A stretch of DNA of 64,000 nt from Zelopaecilomyces penicillatus (GCA_005765155.1 VCCP01000004.1:1178001-1242000), one strand, 5' to 3'. Shown: positions 1 to 12,033, counted from the first letter of the stretch. The notes: a model not told the origin generated them from the letters alone. Numbers and translations are program-made.

Positions 1-3000
1 GATCTTTGGTCACTAGATAATATCTTATCAGTATGAATATTGCTCATGTTGATCAGGGACATTGGGGAGAGAGATCACCACGATCACCAACCCAACATGG
101 TAGGTGGGATTAGATGCTGGCGGTTGAAACCCCCATAACAGGAAGAAGTGATGGGCTTGAAGAAACACAAACTGATGCTACCATCGTGTGCAAACTAATA
201 CACACCAGCTCTCTTTGCTCTTCCCCTCCCCAACCCCTCCTCTTCACACCTTCCCACACACTTGATCGGACTTTCAAGTTTCGGGGTTGAACCCAAGAGA
301 AATGGGAAGCGTTGTAATGCAACAGTAGATGGTGGTAGTGCCACCTACTACCTCGGTAGGTATGCTTTGCAGACCAAGTTAATAGCAAGGGCATTGTTAC
401 CCATTCAAACCTACCTACAACTCTAACCCACAGACTACATAGGTAGCATGTCTACTGGTTATTCTCTTCAATTGTACTCGTAGATCAAAATTCGAACGCC
501 AAAGGATTGTATCTTTCAAACTCGGAGATAGAAAAAAAAGCCCGCCTCCCAATCCACTGGTATCGGCGCCGTCTCTTGCAATAGTGAATCACATGCGCCT
601 AGTGCTGTCTCGCCGTTGTAAGTAGACCATGCTGGCTGAAGAAAGTGGCATTTATTCGCATTGTCTTGCTGGTTACAGGTATCGGGATGGTCATTGTGGG
701 GGGGGGGGGGGGGGGGGGGGGGACGTGGACACACCTTTGCATTCTAGTCCCGACTCCCCAGCCAGAACACCCACCACCAAGGCCCCATGCACTTTCTGCT
801 CTGAGCTTCTGGCGTCCTCACACATCTGAGGAAGTCGATGCCCCAGACTCCAGATCTCTTATCTGGCTCTGTCTGTGCGAACCCCGCCGCGAAAGCAGAT
901 CATCATGGCCTGCCACAAAAAGTCCCTTTCCCTTACGTTTGCCCCATTAACCGGTCACCCCAGGTTTGAACCCGCTGTTGTTATTCTCATTGCGGTGAGT
1001 CCGCCGGCCAGAGCGGGAGCGCCCAAAATGTTTGCCTGGCTGTCAAAGCTTTATCCCTCCCTTTTCCTCGGCTCTAGCATTACCCCGCCGAAGGCAGAGG
1101 GCTCGCGGGCTCGCTCGGCTTCTGGTGGTGGCTTTTGGTTTGGAAGTCGGGGGCTGTCGGGGGCTGCCGACGCACGTGAAGTTGTGGCTTGCTATGCCAA
1201 AGCGATTGCATCCGGACGTTATTCCCTTGTGATTGTGATTGTGCTTGTACTGTGTACATTCTTTGCATTTGCACAACCACCACGATTAAGGCTGGACGAG
1301 GGCTGAAACTGCAAGAATCTGCAAAGATCGAATGGACAAACCATAGAATCTCCATCCGTGCCTTCAATCTCGCCTTAGCCGATACGTTCTTTCCAAACAG
1401 ATGGATTAAGGCAAAACAAAAGGAAGTCGCAAAGCAACCATGCAATGCACATGCGGTGGTGGGTAGGCGGAGGTAAGGCAGGAGCCCACCAGCGGGACGG
1501 ATGGACGGCGCCTTCCCCAGGATTTCGTCAATACTTGCTATGGCAAACGTGTCATAATTCGTCAACCGCCCCGGAGAGTGCATAAGCGGCAGCATGCGCA
1601 TAAACATGCGCGTACCCAAAGAGGAAGAAAGGACATACCCGGAAGCAAAATGCATATAACTGACCTCCCCTGCCCATATCATAGTTGAGGAGCTATTCGC
1701 TGATAATAGATAAGAGGTAGGTCTCTAAACTCTAAACACGTCTTTGGGTGGCTGGGCTTACGTACATGCATAATACAATCAACATGATGCCGTTGCGTGT
1801 AAGAAGTTAGTGGCGTGATTGTGTTTTGTATGTTTTTGGCTTTTGCCGAGTTCTGACTTGATTTGTATCTCTCGTCTTTTCTTAGTAGTTGCAACTCGAT
1901 GTCAGTTGGTAAGTCCGTGACTAGAACTCAAGTTTTCACATATCGCTAAAAACTGACATCTCCCGCAGAATTGGCATGCTTGTATTTTTTTTTACAAATA
2001 TAAGGTACAGTATCTTGGTACCAGAGGCCTCACATTGGAGAGGAAGATACGGAAAGTATGCTCAGGGAGTTATTGCCGCGTCGCAAACTGACGGCTGCAA
2101 ACCACCCCTGGCAATAGTCAACGGTTCGTTCAACATCCGAGTTTGCCGTCACTCATAGATTGCGATGCCAGTCTCAACAGGGGCCAACAGATTCAGGGCA
2201 TAGCAATTCACTTCAATTCCCAAAGTTCTTCATCAACAACCATCTAGCATTGATCGGCACTAGCCTACATATCAGTGTTATTGTACTGGAAGAATCTTAC
2301 TGTTGGTTTAAAGATGACTGCCGTGATTTGAACTGCTTCCGATGGGTGTTAATTGTAACCCTTGGTGTTTATGCAATTGCCGTGAACTTCGTATTGTGGT
2401 CACATCCAAAAGTTGCTGCATTGCATTTGCATCCGAATACCGATCTGGGTTTTTGTTGCATTCTTCTTCTCCTTTGATACAATGCTTTTACACCGTCGGT
2501 GTGAAAACTCGGCCACAACAAAGTGCAATTTGTATATGCATAATGCTAGCTCTGCAGGTTAGATGCAGCACGCGCTGATGGGTTGGATCGGGTTGTCAAC
2601 AACAGATCGCGTCCGGCGCGTTTCTTGCTGATTTGAAGAGTTTTACAGTTTGTTGATTGACTCCAATTGAGTTTTCTCTCTGGTCATTCGGCGAAGCATA
2701 GTCTCGATTGTTACACTGCAATTGAGAGAATGCCACTGTGTCATGTCGTTGAGTATCATCGGCCCAGCCCTTGCCTAGAACAACCCACCAACTCAGATTC
2801 AGGCACGTTAAGTTTTCCTTGAAACTATGCCTTGAAAACATGGTGCTACGGACATCAGAGCGAAATAGGGATAGAAATGCTGCTGAAAGATGGTATCATG
2901 ATGGAGCAAAGTTTTACTCTGGATGCCTCGGTATCAACACCTACCACATGGGAATCAACTTGAACCTATTTTGATACGTAGACTGACACCTAGAACCAAA

Positions 3001-6000
3001 CAGACCTTAGAAGCCAAGGCTTGCCAAACTAATGCAACTTGATGGTGTTCTTGGCCATTGTAGTGGCTTGTCTCTAGAGCCAGCCTTTGTCCTACTAGTG
3101 ACCATTCTCAAACAGGCCGCAAGCTGGAGGCACAACAGCTAGCATGTTACTGTGACGATTTCCCGCTCAGAGATTCATCGTTTGGTCTGATGATCAAGCA
3201 AGACTCAAAGGATTCAGCCTCTTTTTACGAAGTGATTGCCACTAGAGAGGGGAACGGGGAATATGTATGCAGGCACGCTCATGTTTTGTCACATGCTAAA
3301 CATCCATCGGAGAAATGGGAACCAAGCTTAAGCAAACTGCTTCTGGAGTTAAAGGACAAATCTGGACACTTGGCTCAAATGAAAAGAAAGATGTAGATGG
3401 AAGGGGGTATGTGTTTGAAGTTGCTTCACATGTAATTGCTGGACTGTTACTTTGGTTGTTGTCGATGATTGATCTGTATGTGCTGTATCACACCCCTTGC
3501 TAGCCCATGACATATGATATGCTGTCCCCGTTGTCTGGTGAATAGCTTGTAACTGGTAAGTATAGCGGAACGTTGCGTTAGATAATTTTATAGCTAAGCA
3601 GACGTGAGTTGCGGCAAGTAATGGCTGTTTCTTGGCGTCAAGACAACAAAACAGCATCAACAATAACATGAGCTTTCTCAAGATTATTCGGACGGAATAA
3701 TTACATGTAATAGCAATATGGCATGTGAACCATTCATGAAGGCATGTATAACAGTTAGAATTCACATAGGGGCACATGATTTCAATGGTTGTTAGAGTAT
3801 GCTTGTGGTTGCTCTAATTATTGAAGGTTTGTACAACCTCACTTGCGATTTTAACACTCAATGGTTCAAACAGGTACCGTAAATATGAAACGTTGAGACT
3901 CGTAGTAAGAGCAACAGTTTGGCAGGCAGGCAGCTTTCAGTATTGACAGTCTCAGGCTTGGCTTGACTAGGTTATATCTGAGCAGGCCTCGAAAGTCGAG
4001 CAACTGGATTGGCAAACCTGCAAGGACTTGTGAGTCAAATGACCGACATTCATGTAACATAAGTTGGTTTTGTCTTCTGGGGACAACAAGCCAAGAAGTT
4101 CTACATCATAAACAGTCCCTCTTTTTCTTGTAACACAGTGAGAGTAGCTGAGACTCAGGTTTATAACAAGCATTGAAGGTGGGAATCGTTCAGGTAGAAG
4201 TTGTTTCTCTCATTGTAACCAGTGTGCTACCCTAAGCCACCAGAAAACAGTGACAATACAAAAAAATAGCGCTTTTCCGTCTGGAATGTATCCATATTAA
4301 TTAGATCTAAATAAAACCCGCAAACCCATCCAAGCCACTAGTATGTTGGGGAATGAAGCCCTCACCAGATTGGGTTGGCTTAGCCCCGTTTGTTGGCTTT
4401 TGAGGCGCCTTTTGGTGCGCCCACCCTCTTTCTCCCTTGAGTTGCTTGGCGCCATTTATGGTGCCTTCGAGCCTTTTCATGTGATGGTTGCACATCATCA
4501 ATTTGGTGAGTGACATGCAAATGAATCGGAGTGATGAGTGCTCTGACCCCTCTTTGTTGAGAACTCGCCAACGCCTCATGGGAGAGCCTGATATTCGAGG
4601 GGTTATCTAGGATTGGCCTAGGTGGGATGGTTCTTGGTGTTATGTCAATGTAACACATGTACACAGAAGTCATGACTTGAGTGCTTTGGGGGTAGGTTCC
4701 ACGCTGCGGCGAAACATCTTTCATCTCAGTCACCAGTGAATTTCTCGAGGAGCCTGTAGTCGTGGCCTCGACAGTGTCATCATGACACTGGATATTTGAC
4801 AAATGGAATGATGCATGCAAATGGTCGTGTAGTGGTAAAAAAAACTGGCCAGCGTTCCCTTCAAAGCATGTAATTGGCTTCCCGTATCGCTCTCGACGAA
4901 GCCGTGGTGAGAAATGAAGAAGCCGCATGCTGTGGTACCCACGCGGGCCTCTTCTCCTCGATTAATAGCGGCCTGTGCTCTTCCTCTGCTCTTCTGGCAG
5001 CCACTGCCGCGTCTCTGCTTCTCCTGCTCCAGCATGTCGTCAAACGATTCTTCATTTTGGTGATGGACCGGGAAGCCTTGTTGGGCCGGGAGGTTGGTGT
5101 TACCAATGTGTAACACCGCCTTGATGGGATTTTTTCACTATAAGCGAAGCCGCTGTTGGAAGAGAGTTTGATGCCTTGAGAGTACGGCATGGTGTCTGAT
5201 GGCTTGGCGATATTGAATAGTGTGGCTTTGAGGTGGTTGGACCAAATGAGAGAATAGAGGCAAAGCAAGATAGGATGGGATAATGGTGTGTTGCACGATT
5301 AAGTGAAAGTCTGACGTTGAGGTTACTACTCCCTGATAATGAAGAGTTCAATCTTGATTGCACTAAACCGGCTTCTGCAGAATATGGGAAGTGATTCCTT
5401 CTTATTACTTCCATTAGCCATCTCCAAAACTCAAAATCAAGACCTACTCCCCCCTCAATGCTCTTTGCTATCGGTCTTTACCATGACAAAAGCTTGGTTC
5501 CTCTCTGAAGTCCACAAACACCGATATCAAAGTTGCCAATGATACCCGCACCAGGTCTCACATCCACCCCACTCTTGAACTCTCCCAAGATCTTAGACGC
5601 AAGGGAGGCTGCTCATAGCCAACCAATAGATGGTGAGATACCAGTCACCCAGCACCGGTTTGTCTGGTTCATAATGTCTCAGTCTCAAGGCGATTATGAT
5701 GCATCGAGTGGTCTGAGCCAAAATAGGGAGAATTTGTACTTCCAACAGACGGGCTCAAAGGGCCGACCAACCTCAAAAGAGCCGAAGCCATGGCTCCTGT
5801 GAGGCCAGTGCGGAGAAGAGGTTGCGAATGCACACCTTGTAAGAAATATAAGAGCCCGTATAAGATGTCTCACATCGGATAAAACCCGATTGTAGAGCAA
5901 CGAGTGCTAATACGCAGCAATCAACTACCAGTCCAGTAACTCCTTGGAAAAGACGGTAATTCTTCATTGTGATGGAGTCTCCTGTGGCCTTTTGGCATCC

Positions 6001-6219
6001 ATCCAAGGTATAAAGGGGGACCCGTTTTCGAAGATACGTCACTACTGTCTGAGTTTAGGAATTGGGCAAGGGCCAGGCTGTTTGACGCAGAAGTTCGGGC
6101 AAGAGCCGCAGGAGTTCGTCCCTGATTGCATGGTTTCCGTTTTTACGTTCCAGAGGGCAAACGCACCAACAAACTCAAAAGCACCACCAAGAGGGCAATG
6201 TGAAACTTTTCGCCTTGAT
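1..6219. other. gene-poor region, no confident gene
   Basis: No reading frame here has a convincing protein-like composition, an intron structure or a recognisable family. Visible items are an uninterrupted run of 25 G at 698-722, many TAGGTA/TACCTA tetramer-like motifs around 330-440, a possible decayed small gene on the minus strand at about 4870-5190, and a short zinc-cluster-like peptide at 5791-5880. The last two are described as separate findings. The stretch may be ordinary intergenic DNA with untranslated RNA or a degraded accessory segment. I cannot tell which from the sequence. Confidence 0.6.
698..722 (+). repeat. G25 homopolymer tract
   Basis: An uninterrupted run of 25 guanines on the plus strand, flanked by ordinary sequence. 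It is not inside any supported gene. Such runs can form G-quadruplexes and are often length-variable or mis-assembled, so the exact length is uncertain. Confidence 0.9.
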
Positions 6220-7254
6220 CTAGTCTTCTTCTGCCTCGTCTCCATCATACTCATCATCTTCCCCGTCATGAGATACATACGGAACAAACCGAAAGTCTAG
6301 GAAACTCCTTTTGCCGCCTTCCGCGTCCACCATGAACTGCAGGCTCAAGACACCCTGGCCGTCTCCACGTAAGCTAACCTTGCTTGCGATGCGCATGGCC
6401 TCGCTAGAGCTTTTCACAAAATCAAATTTGTAAGACTGAGACCAACGGTCGTTGATGCTGAACGTCTCCAGAAGTTCCCTACCCCGGGCAAAGTCCACCT
6501 TGGAGCTACCTAGATCACCTGTGCCGGATAAAGACAAGTAAGGCGAGGCTCGAGATACAGTAATGGTAAGATTTTTAGGTCCCGTGGGAGAAATCTCGGC
6601 AATGCAGTCAAGCAAAGACCGCGATGACATGATGATTTTGAAAGAGAGATCGTTACGATCAAAAGGAATGTCCTCGGGTATCTCAGGCATGTAGGTGGTG
6701 AGCCCAGCCGTGGTTTTGACCCCCGATTCCTCGATTGTAACCTTGAAAGGATCACCTTCCTCGGCATACAGTAGATTACAAGTACCCGAGATGCCAAGGG
6801 TGTGATTGCTAAAGGCATCTGGTCGGTAGTTTCGGAGGTTGCTCCGGTATGGGTCTTGGTCAGCCTTCTGCGCTCGAGCAGCCACGTCGACCGCTCCAAA
6901 TATCTGCAATACCTCCAGGAAGGAAGTGAGAGGAATTTGAAAGTTGGGAAGCTCAGGTGGATCTCCATCAGCTGATGGCGATGGAATATTGACAGTGTAT
7001 GACGAGAAGAGAGCCTTGTCTAAGAATGCCACACCTATACGGTGTCTTGTCAATATCATCCGATAAAGCAACATACATCATAACTTCATTTTCATACCTT
7101 GCATCACGCGGGAGTTGTCAGCCGCAAAGCGAACGCCTTCCTCTGTGATTTGAACATGGGCTCTCGGTGAAAAGTTGATGCAGCGGAGAAGCTGGTACAT
7201 CGGCCGTGTTGATGTGGCCACTGCCCTGAATATGGGCTTGCTGCTTTCAGGCAT
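6220..7254 (-). CDS. rad1: Rad1 subunit of the 9-1-1 DNA-damage checkpoint clamp
   Basis: Two exons, 7254-7098 and 7034-6220, with a 63-bp intron (donor GTATGA, acceptor TAG). They give 323 residues. The join reads ...SRVMQ-GVAFLDKALFSSYTV..., which restores the Rad1 start (the EGVRF/ADNS and FLDKALF segments of the first PCNA-like fold). Downstream, the SLTSFLEVLQIFG-like segment and the SxxVSLRGDGQGVLSLQFMV segment match the Rad1/Rec1 family as I know it. The tail is acidic (DGEDDEYDGDEAEED), as is common in the fungal proteins. Family knowledge: Rad1 (S. pombe rad1, S. cerevisiae Rad17) forms a ring with Hus1 and Rad9, is loaded at damaged DNA in the nucleus, and activates ATR signalling. 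The start at 7254 begins MPESSKPIFRAV and is the only in-frame ATG before the family core. The gene lies 210 bp downstream of ost5 on the same strand. Confidence 0.88.
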
Positions 7255-7464
7255 CTTTTCCTAAGCAGCGAGGACAAAAGGGCAGTTCTGTCCAACCCCA
7301 GAAAATGGTGATTGATATGCGCGAATACAGAGAACAATGAGAGCGAAAAAAATCAAGAACGAAATCAACAATCGCAAGTCGGCGATATTCTTTTTGCTTC
7401 TTCCAACTAGTAATATACAATGGGCCGGCCGAGCTGAACTTCTTCTATTTCGGGAAGGGGTATA

Positions 7465-7824
7465 TTAAACGTAGACTCCGACCGCGCAGAACATGTAGAC
7501 AACTCCGAATCTATAAGACAAGTTAGTTTGACGGTACTTTTGTGTCAATAGGGCTATGAAACATACCCAAGCGCTAATGAGGCTGGAAGACCAAGAACGA
7601 TGACGTTGGCGAGAGATCGGTCTGTTATCATGTCAGTTATGTGTGTTCAAGAGTTGCAAAAGTTGGGTTGCTATAGAGCGCTTACTGAGAGCAAAGACAC
7701 CGGTAGCTGCCAGTGCCAGACCTAGAAGCACGGAGGCGACGAAGAATTGGCTGCCCTTGCCAACGGTAGGGAGGAATGGACTGCCAGCAGCAGCTTGCCA
7801 GACCTCATGCAGCGAGGAATCCAT
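7465..7824 (-). CDS. ost5: Ost5/TMEM258-type subunit of oligosaccharyltransferase
   Basis: Three small exons, 7824-7686, 7621-7567 and 7510-7465, encode 79 residues. The spliced protein begins MDSSLHEVWQAAAGSPFLP and continues with two hydrophobic segments (about residues 27-46 and 54-75) separated by a short NRSLAN loop, ending CAVGVYV. The length, the SPF-x-P N-terminus, the two-helix layout and the terminal VGVYV match Ost5/TMEM258, a small ER-membrane subunit of the complex that transfers the preassembled glycan to asparagine. Donors are GTAAGC and GTATGT; acceptors are CAG and TAG. An in-frame upstream start at 8064 would add 80 residues of non-conserved, basic sequence, so I prefer the start at 7824. 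The gene is divergent from gcn5, whose first codon is 482 bp away. Confidence 0.85.
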
Positions 7825-8305
7825 GTGCTTTCGGGAGGTGGAGTGCGGTTTGGCGGGATTACGACGTGCTTCACGTGGTGTAGCAGCAGCGGAGGGCGAT
7901 TGATTACTGCGACTCAGGCTTTTCAGACGGAGATGGTGGGTGGTAAGAGGGCAATCAGCTTGTGGTGGTGCTTTGCTAGAGCTTTGGCGAAGCTGCATGC
8001 CAGTCGACCAGATGGCTTCATTGTCGCTATCGTGTCCGATACGCTCAATGAGGCTTAGCGCCAAGACCTGTTCCTGGCGGCCCCGCGACTGCCTAACGTA
8101 AGCAAAAAGCTCGGGCCATCCACCGCACTGGGCTCGTCGCGCGACATCAACTCCACCTCGCAGTCTACCCTACCTCTGAACTTGAAATGATTGCATCACA
8201 GCGCAAACTTGCTTCTGATATGATATCGGAGCCCAGCACCACAGCCTGCTCAGTTGCGAATCCCGATTCGAACAGTCGCTTACAAAGCGACGAAAGCTGA
8301 TCGTC
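7825..8305. promoter_or_regulatory. divergent promoter region between ost5 and gcn5
   Basis: The 481 bp between the ost5 and gcn5 start codons must hold both 5' leaders and core promoters. No clear TATA box is visible. Short in-frame reading frames on both strands look like chance. Position follows from the neighbouring gene calls. Confidence 0.5.
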
Positions 8306-9663
8306 ATGTTAGATATAAAGGAAGAGGGTATGCGGCGATGACACTGGCTTGCTTGCGACTTCCCTGTTAAATAATTACTTACATTATGTCTAGGCTCGAC
8401 GAAGCGCAAAGCTGAGGATGACATAAATTCCCCCTCAGCAGCGAAGCGAATCAAGCATGATGAAGATACCGAAACCAACGACTCCATGCCACCCGCTATC
8501 AAACCGATTCCTTTCCCCGAGAAGGTCCACAAGCCCAACCATCCATCATCATTCCCAGTTTGTCCAGTTTTGCGCGCGCATGAATGCTGACTTGGTTTCT
8601 GTTGCTATAGCCGGCCGTCATAGAAGAGCGTAACGGCGAAATCGAGTTTCGCGTAGTCAACAACGATAATGACCGCGAATCTCTCATCATTCTCACAGGA
8701 CTCAAGTGCATCTTTCAGAAGCAGCTCCCTAAGATGCCCAAGGATTATATCGCACGACTCGTTTACGACCGTACCCACTTATCGATTGCCATTGTCAAGA
8801 AACCGCTTGAGGTGGTAGGGGGCATCACATACCGTCCATTTAAAGGTCGTCAGTTTGCCGAGATTGTCTTCTGTGCCATTAGTTCCGACCAGCAAGTTAA
8901 GGGCTATGGTGCCCATCTGATGTCGCATCTGAAGGACTACGTCAAGGCTACGAGTGATGTCATGCATTTCTTAACATACGCCGATAATTATGCAATCGGA
9001 TACTTTAAGAAGCAAGGGTTTACGAAAGAGATTACGCTGCCTAAACATATATGGATGGGGTACATCAAGGATTATGAGGGCGGAACAATCATGCAGTGCT
9101 CTATGCTCCCACGTATTCGCTACCTGGAGATGGGCCGTATGCTGTTGAAACAGAAGGAATGCGTTCAAGCAAAGATCCGGGCCTACTCAAAATCACATAA
9201 TATCCACCCACCGCCCAAGGACTGGCGGAACGGCATCACTCCTATCAACCCACTCGACATTTCCGCAATCCGCGAATCTGGCTGGTCTCCCGATATGGAT
9301 GAGCTCGCACGCCAACCTCGTCACGGACCCAACTATAACCAGCTCCTCCATCTACTCAACGACTTGCAGAACCACAACTCGGCATGGCCGTTCCTTGTAC
9401 CCGTCAATAGAGATGACGTGGCCGACTACTACGAGGTCATCAAGGAACCCATGGACTTGAGCACTATGGAGAACAAGCTTGAGGCAGATCAGTACGCTAC
9501 GCCCGAGGACTTTACCCGGGATGCTAAACTCGTATTCGATAACTGCCGAAAGTACAACAACGAGAGTACACCGTACGCGAAATCCGCCACCAAACTCGAG
9601 AAGTTTATGTGGCAGCAAATAAAGGCTATACCTGAGTGGTCGCATCTTGAGCCGGAGAAGTAG
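8306..9663 (+). CDS. gcn5: Gcn5 histone acetyltransferase (SAGA/ADA catalytic subunit)
   Basis: Three exons, 8306-8327, 8394-8524 and 8611-9663, give 401 residues. The first exon encodes only MLDIKEE plus one base and joins to GSTKRKAEDD. The N-terminus is short and charged. The GNAT domain (about residues 55-215) has the catalytic-type glutamate E135 (QFAEIVFCAIS) and the acetyl-CoA loop QVKGYGAHLM around residues 146-154. A bromodomain (about 300-395) has the acetyl-lysine-binding NCRKYNN segment at 362-368. Family knowledge: Gcn5 acetylates histone H3 (notably K9/K14) as part of SAGA and ADA in the nucleus, using Ada2/Ada3. The second intron needs an unusual GTCCAC donor, although branch site CTGAC and acceptor TAG are normal. 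The join EK-PAVIEERNGE keeps the conserved sequence. Length is close to other filamentous-fungal Gcn5 proteins. Confidence 0.95.
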
Positions 9664-11025
9664 GGTTCCGCTCCAGGCTCATCGACACGTCAGGTAAGCT
9701 CACATTCAGTCCGTCAGTCTTGATAAGTGACGAGACTAAGTGGATATTGCCGTGAAAAAGTCGGTTTGACTTGGCTGGCTTTCTTTAACTAGCAGTCACA
9801 GCCGTGGTCGGTCTTCGTTTTTGGGCAAAATATACGACTCTGTTGCTTAGAGAGCTTAATGTATGTATGGGTAAAGGGGAGAATATGGGTCAGACTTTTT
9901 GTATTTTGGGCTTGGAATTAGCGATGGCGTTTTCGGGCCTACTGGAGGGATTGAGATTACAACGCCTGGACCAGGCTTGCACCAAACAATGCGTGTATGC
10001 GCAAGTTGGTAGTGCGTCCACGATTGATGAATGTGTTCACTTGTAGCAAGATATATTTGATAGAATTGCCAGAAATGGACAATTTAGAAACGTCATATTG
10101 CCTTGGCCCAAAAGCCGTAATTTGTCATGGGACACGTGTTAAGCGGAAAGACATCTGATTAGATTTTTCAGTTGTATTGTGAATATCCTTCAACAATGTA
10201 TCTAAGTTATTTTGATTTAAATTAGAAATTAGATTTAAATCTTTACCTAAATCAATATTTTTTTGCATAAAGTACAATCTATTGACGCGCAGTTATTAAA
10301 CGGTAGTGCCCAAATCATTGGGGAAAATCCAGAGATGTTCAAAGTCAGGACCGTCTACTTTCTCCACACCTAATCACCAAAACCCAATACTGGTATCATG
10401 TGCCCTTTCTTTTTTGCCCCTAAAAGCCCCTGGCCAGCTAGGACAATGGAGGTATGTGGGGAATGTTCTGCCACAGAAGCTTTTCCAAGCACATGAACCA
10501 CAAAAAAGAAGAATGAAAAAGTTAAGAAGAGAAACCAGAAAACAAAACAAAAAAAGCCATGTGGGGTGGCAGACATGAAGTCTGCATGAACCGCTGCAAC
10601 ATATTCGCCCAAAACTCCAACCAAGAAACCCAAGAGCGATAAGAAAAAACAAAGCTGAGGGAGGGAAATGAGATGCAGCAAAAAAAGGGGGGGTGGGCAG
10701 GCCTGTGGCAAAAGAGGCTTGAGATGCCTTCCTTTGTAATTGTGTGCCGCTAGTGGTGGCATGGTGACATGGCGGTCGCTGCGTAGGGTGGCAAAAAGAA
10801 GAGAACTAAAGGCATCAAAATTGTCTATGTGTATCCCATGTTTTGTGTATCGTAATGAAAAGGGAAGAAATCAAATGGGATAAAGGGCTGCTTCTTGTTG
10901 GCTTGAACCAATTGAGTTGCTTTGTTTTGCGAAATCTTTAAATCATCATATTGTCGTTGAACAAACGAAACGTCCTCCGGGGTGTACCATGTGGTAATGA
11001 TTCTGAAATGCCTAAAATCATCAAT
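9664..11025. other. intergenic region between convergent gcn5 and an unknown gene
   Basis: Contains the 3' ends of both neighbours and an AT-rich patch at about 10180-10270. In that patch short palindromic blocks face each other (9-bp arms at 10214-10222 and 10233-10241). No supported coding region or RNA gene was seen. Confidence 0.6.
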
Positions 11026-12033
11026 TTAGGCGCCGGAAGCTCCCGCCTGTCGTTGGCTGGTGCTGGCACCTCCGGCTGGGAGACGTAGATCCGAGTAGGT
11101 ACGTCTGGGCCAGGGCACAGACATTCGGCGTGCATCATCCATGAGATTTCTCAATGTTGAGCTTGAGGAGGCTGATGATAGGGTCTCTCTAGTTGACCCT
11201 GTTGGGGACTGAACATCCTGATCTTGCTCCTCGACTTCCAGAGTGCGGCGCAGGATGGGCTGAAGGAATTCGGGAATGTCAGACCACTGGCCGGATCGGG
11301 CCATTGTCAACATTCCAGCAGGAATCAAGGCCGCTGGGATAGTAGTCGAGCTTGCTGCCTGTCGAAACATGTCCGCAGTCATTCTTTCTGTGAGCAAGGC
11401 CAGCTCGCCCGTTTCGATTGCATTCTTCAACCACTGCTCCCATTCCTCGTCCAAGACAACTGACGTGTCACCGGCCTCACGTCTAGCTGCCTGTGCTCTC
11501 AGTCGCTGATTCAACTCAACCCCAACGCTTTCAAGCTCATCGTCGCTCTCCTCTTCGTCCATGTCTTCATCCTCATCCAAGGGTCCAATGCCAGCAGTGC
11601 TGATCCTTACAGACCGGGATAGTGTAGAGCGTCGTTCGCCAGAGTCAACCCAATCGGGAAATCCATCAGCGGCCGTGTCCCTAATGACAATGTTCTGTTC
11701 CTTCTCAAACTTCTCTTTGGCCCATTTGGTGCCCTCCCACTTCGTAAGCGCAGAAATCTCAGACCCCGTCAGGTGGAGACCGTCGAAGGCCCGGAAGAGG
11801 CGGCGGTGCCATGGCCAGCGACTAAGTCGGACGCGGTGGGTGGTGTGAGAGTAATCGAGGCCTGGATATTTGGCCTCCTGGGTCTCTAGGTGACCGTAGA
11901 AAGCGTGCGTCTCTTGTCGAACCTCGGGGATCAGACTCCGCTGAAGGAGAGCCTGGAAGTTCTGCGGATCGGTAGTTTTCGGCTTGGGGAACATGAACTC
12001 GTAAACGAGCTGGTCAACTGGCTGGCCCTTCAT
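11026..12033 (-). CDS. conserved-looking fungal protein of unknown function
   Basis: A single reading frame of 335 residues with protein-like composition. I do not recognise the family. Residues 1-130 look globular, with many aromatic and basic residues (QLVYEFMFPKPK; FYGHLETQEAKYPGLDY; WPWHRRLFRAFDGLHL). An acidic patch follows at about 150-168 (DEDEDMDEEESDDELE), then a helical-looking segment (EEWEQWLKNAIETGELALL) and a Ser-rich disordered tail. No signal peptide or membrane helix is visible. The ATG at 12033 is chosen because the frame closes shortly upstream; an earlier small exon cannot be excluded. About 3.3 kb of non-coding sequence with simple repeats lies upstream and may contain a long leader. 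Confidence 0.7.
   Translation of the reverse strand: MKGQPVDQLVYEFMFPKPKTTDPQNFQALLQRSLIPEVRQETHAFYGHLETQEAKYPGLDYSHTTHRVRLSRWPWHRRLFRAFDGLHLTGSEISALTKWEGTKWAKEKFEKEQNIVIRDTAADGFPDWVDSGERRSTLSRSVRISTAGIGPLDEDEDMDEEESDDELESVGVELNQRLRAQAARREAGDTSVVLDEEWEQWLKNAIETGELALLTERMTADMFRQAASSTTIPAALIPAGMLTMARSGQWSDIPEFLQPILRRTLEVEEQDQDVQSPTGSTRETLSSASSSSTLRNLMDDARRMSVPWPRRTYSDLRLPAGGASTSQRQAGASGA

Noticed and set aside
283..293. T-arm-like GGGTTGAACCC considered as part of a tRNA gene
   Set aside because: No acceptor stem, D-arm or anticodon arm can be formed around it.
875..1306. Plus-strand frame of 143 residues with hydrophobic segments
   Set aside because: It starts at a non-ATG codon, has no conserved motif and competes with overlapping frames on both strands.
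5728..5745. Frame encodes ENLYFQ, identical to a TEV protease site
   Set aside because: It is followed by Gln rather than Gly/Ser, has no vector context and sits in an unsupported frame; a six-residue match is plausibly chance.
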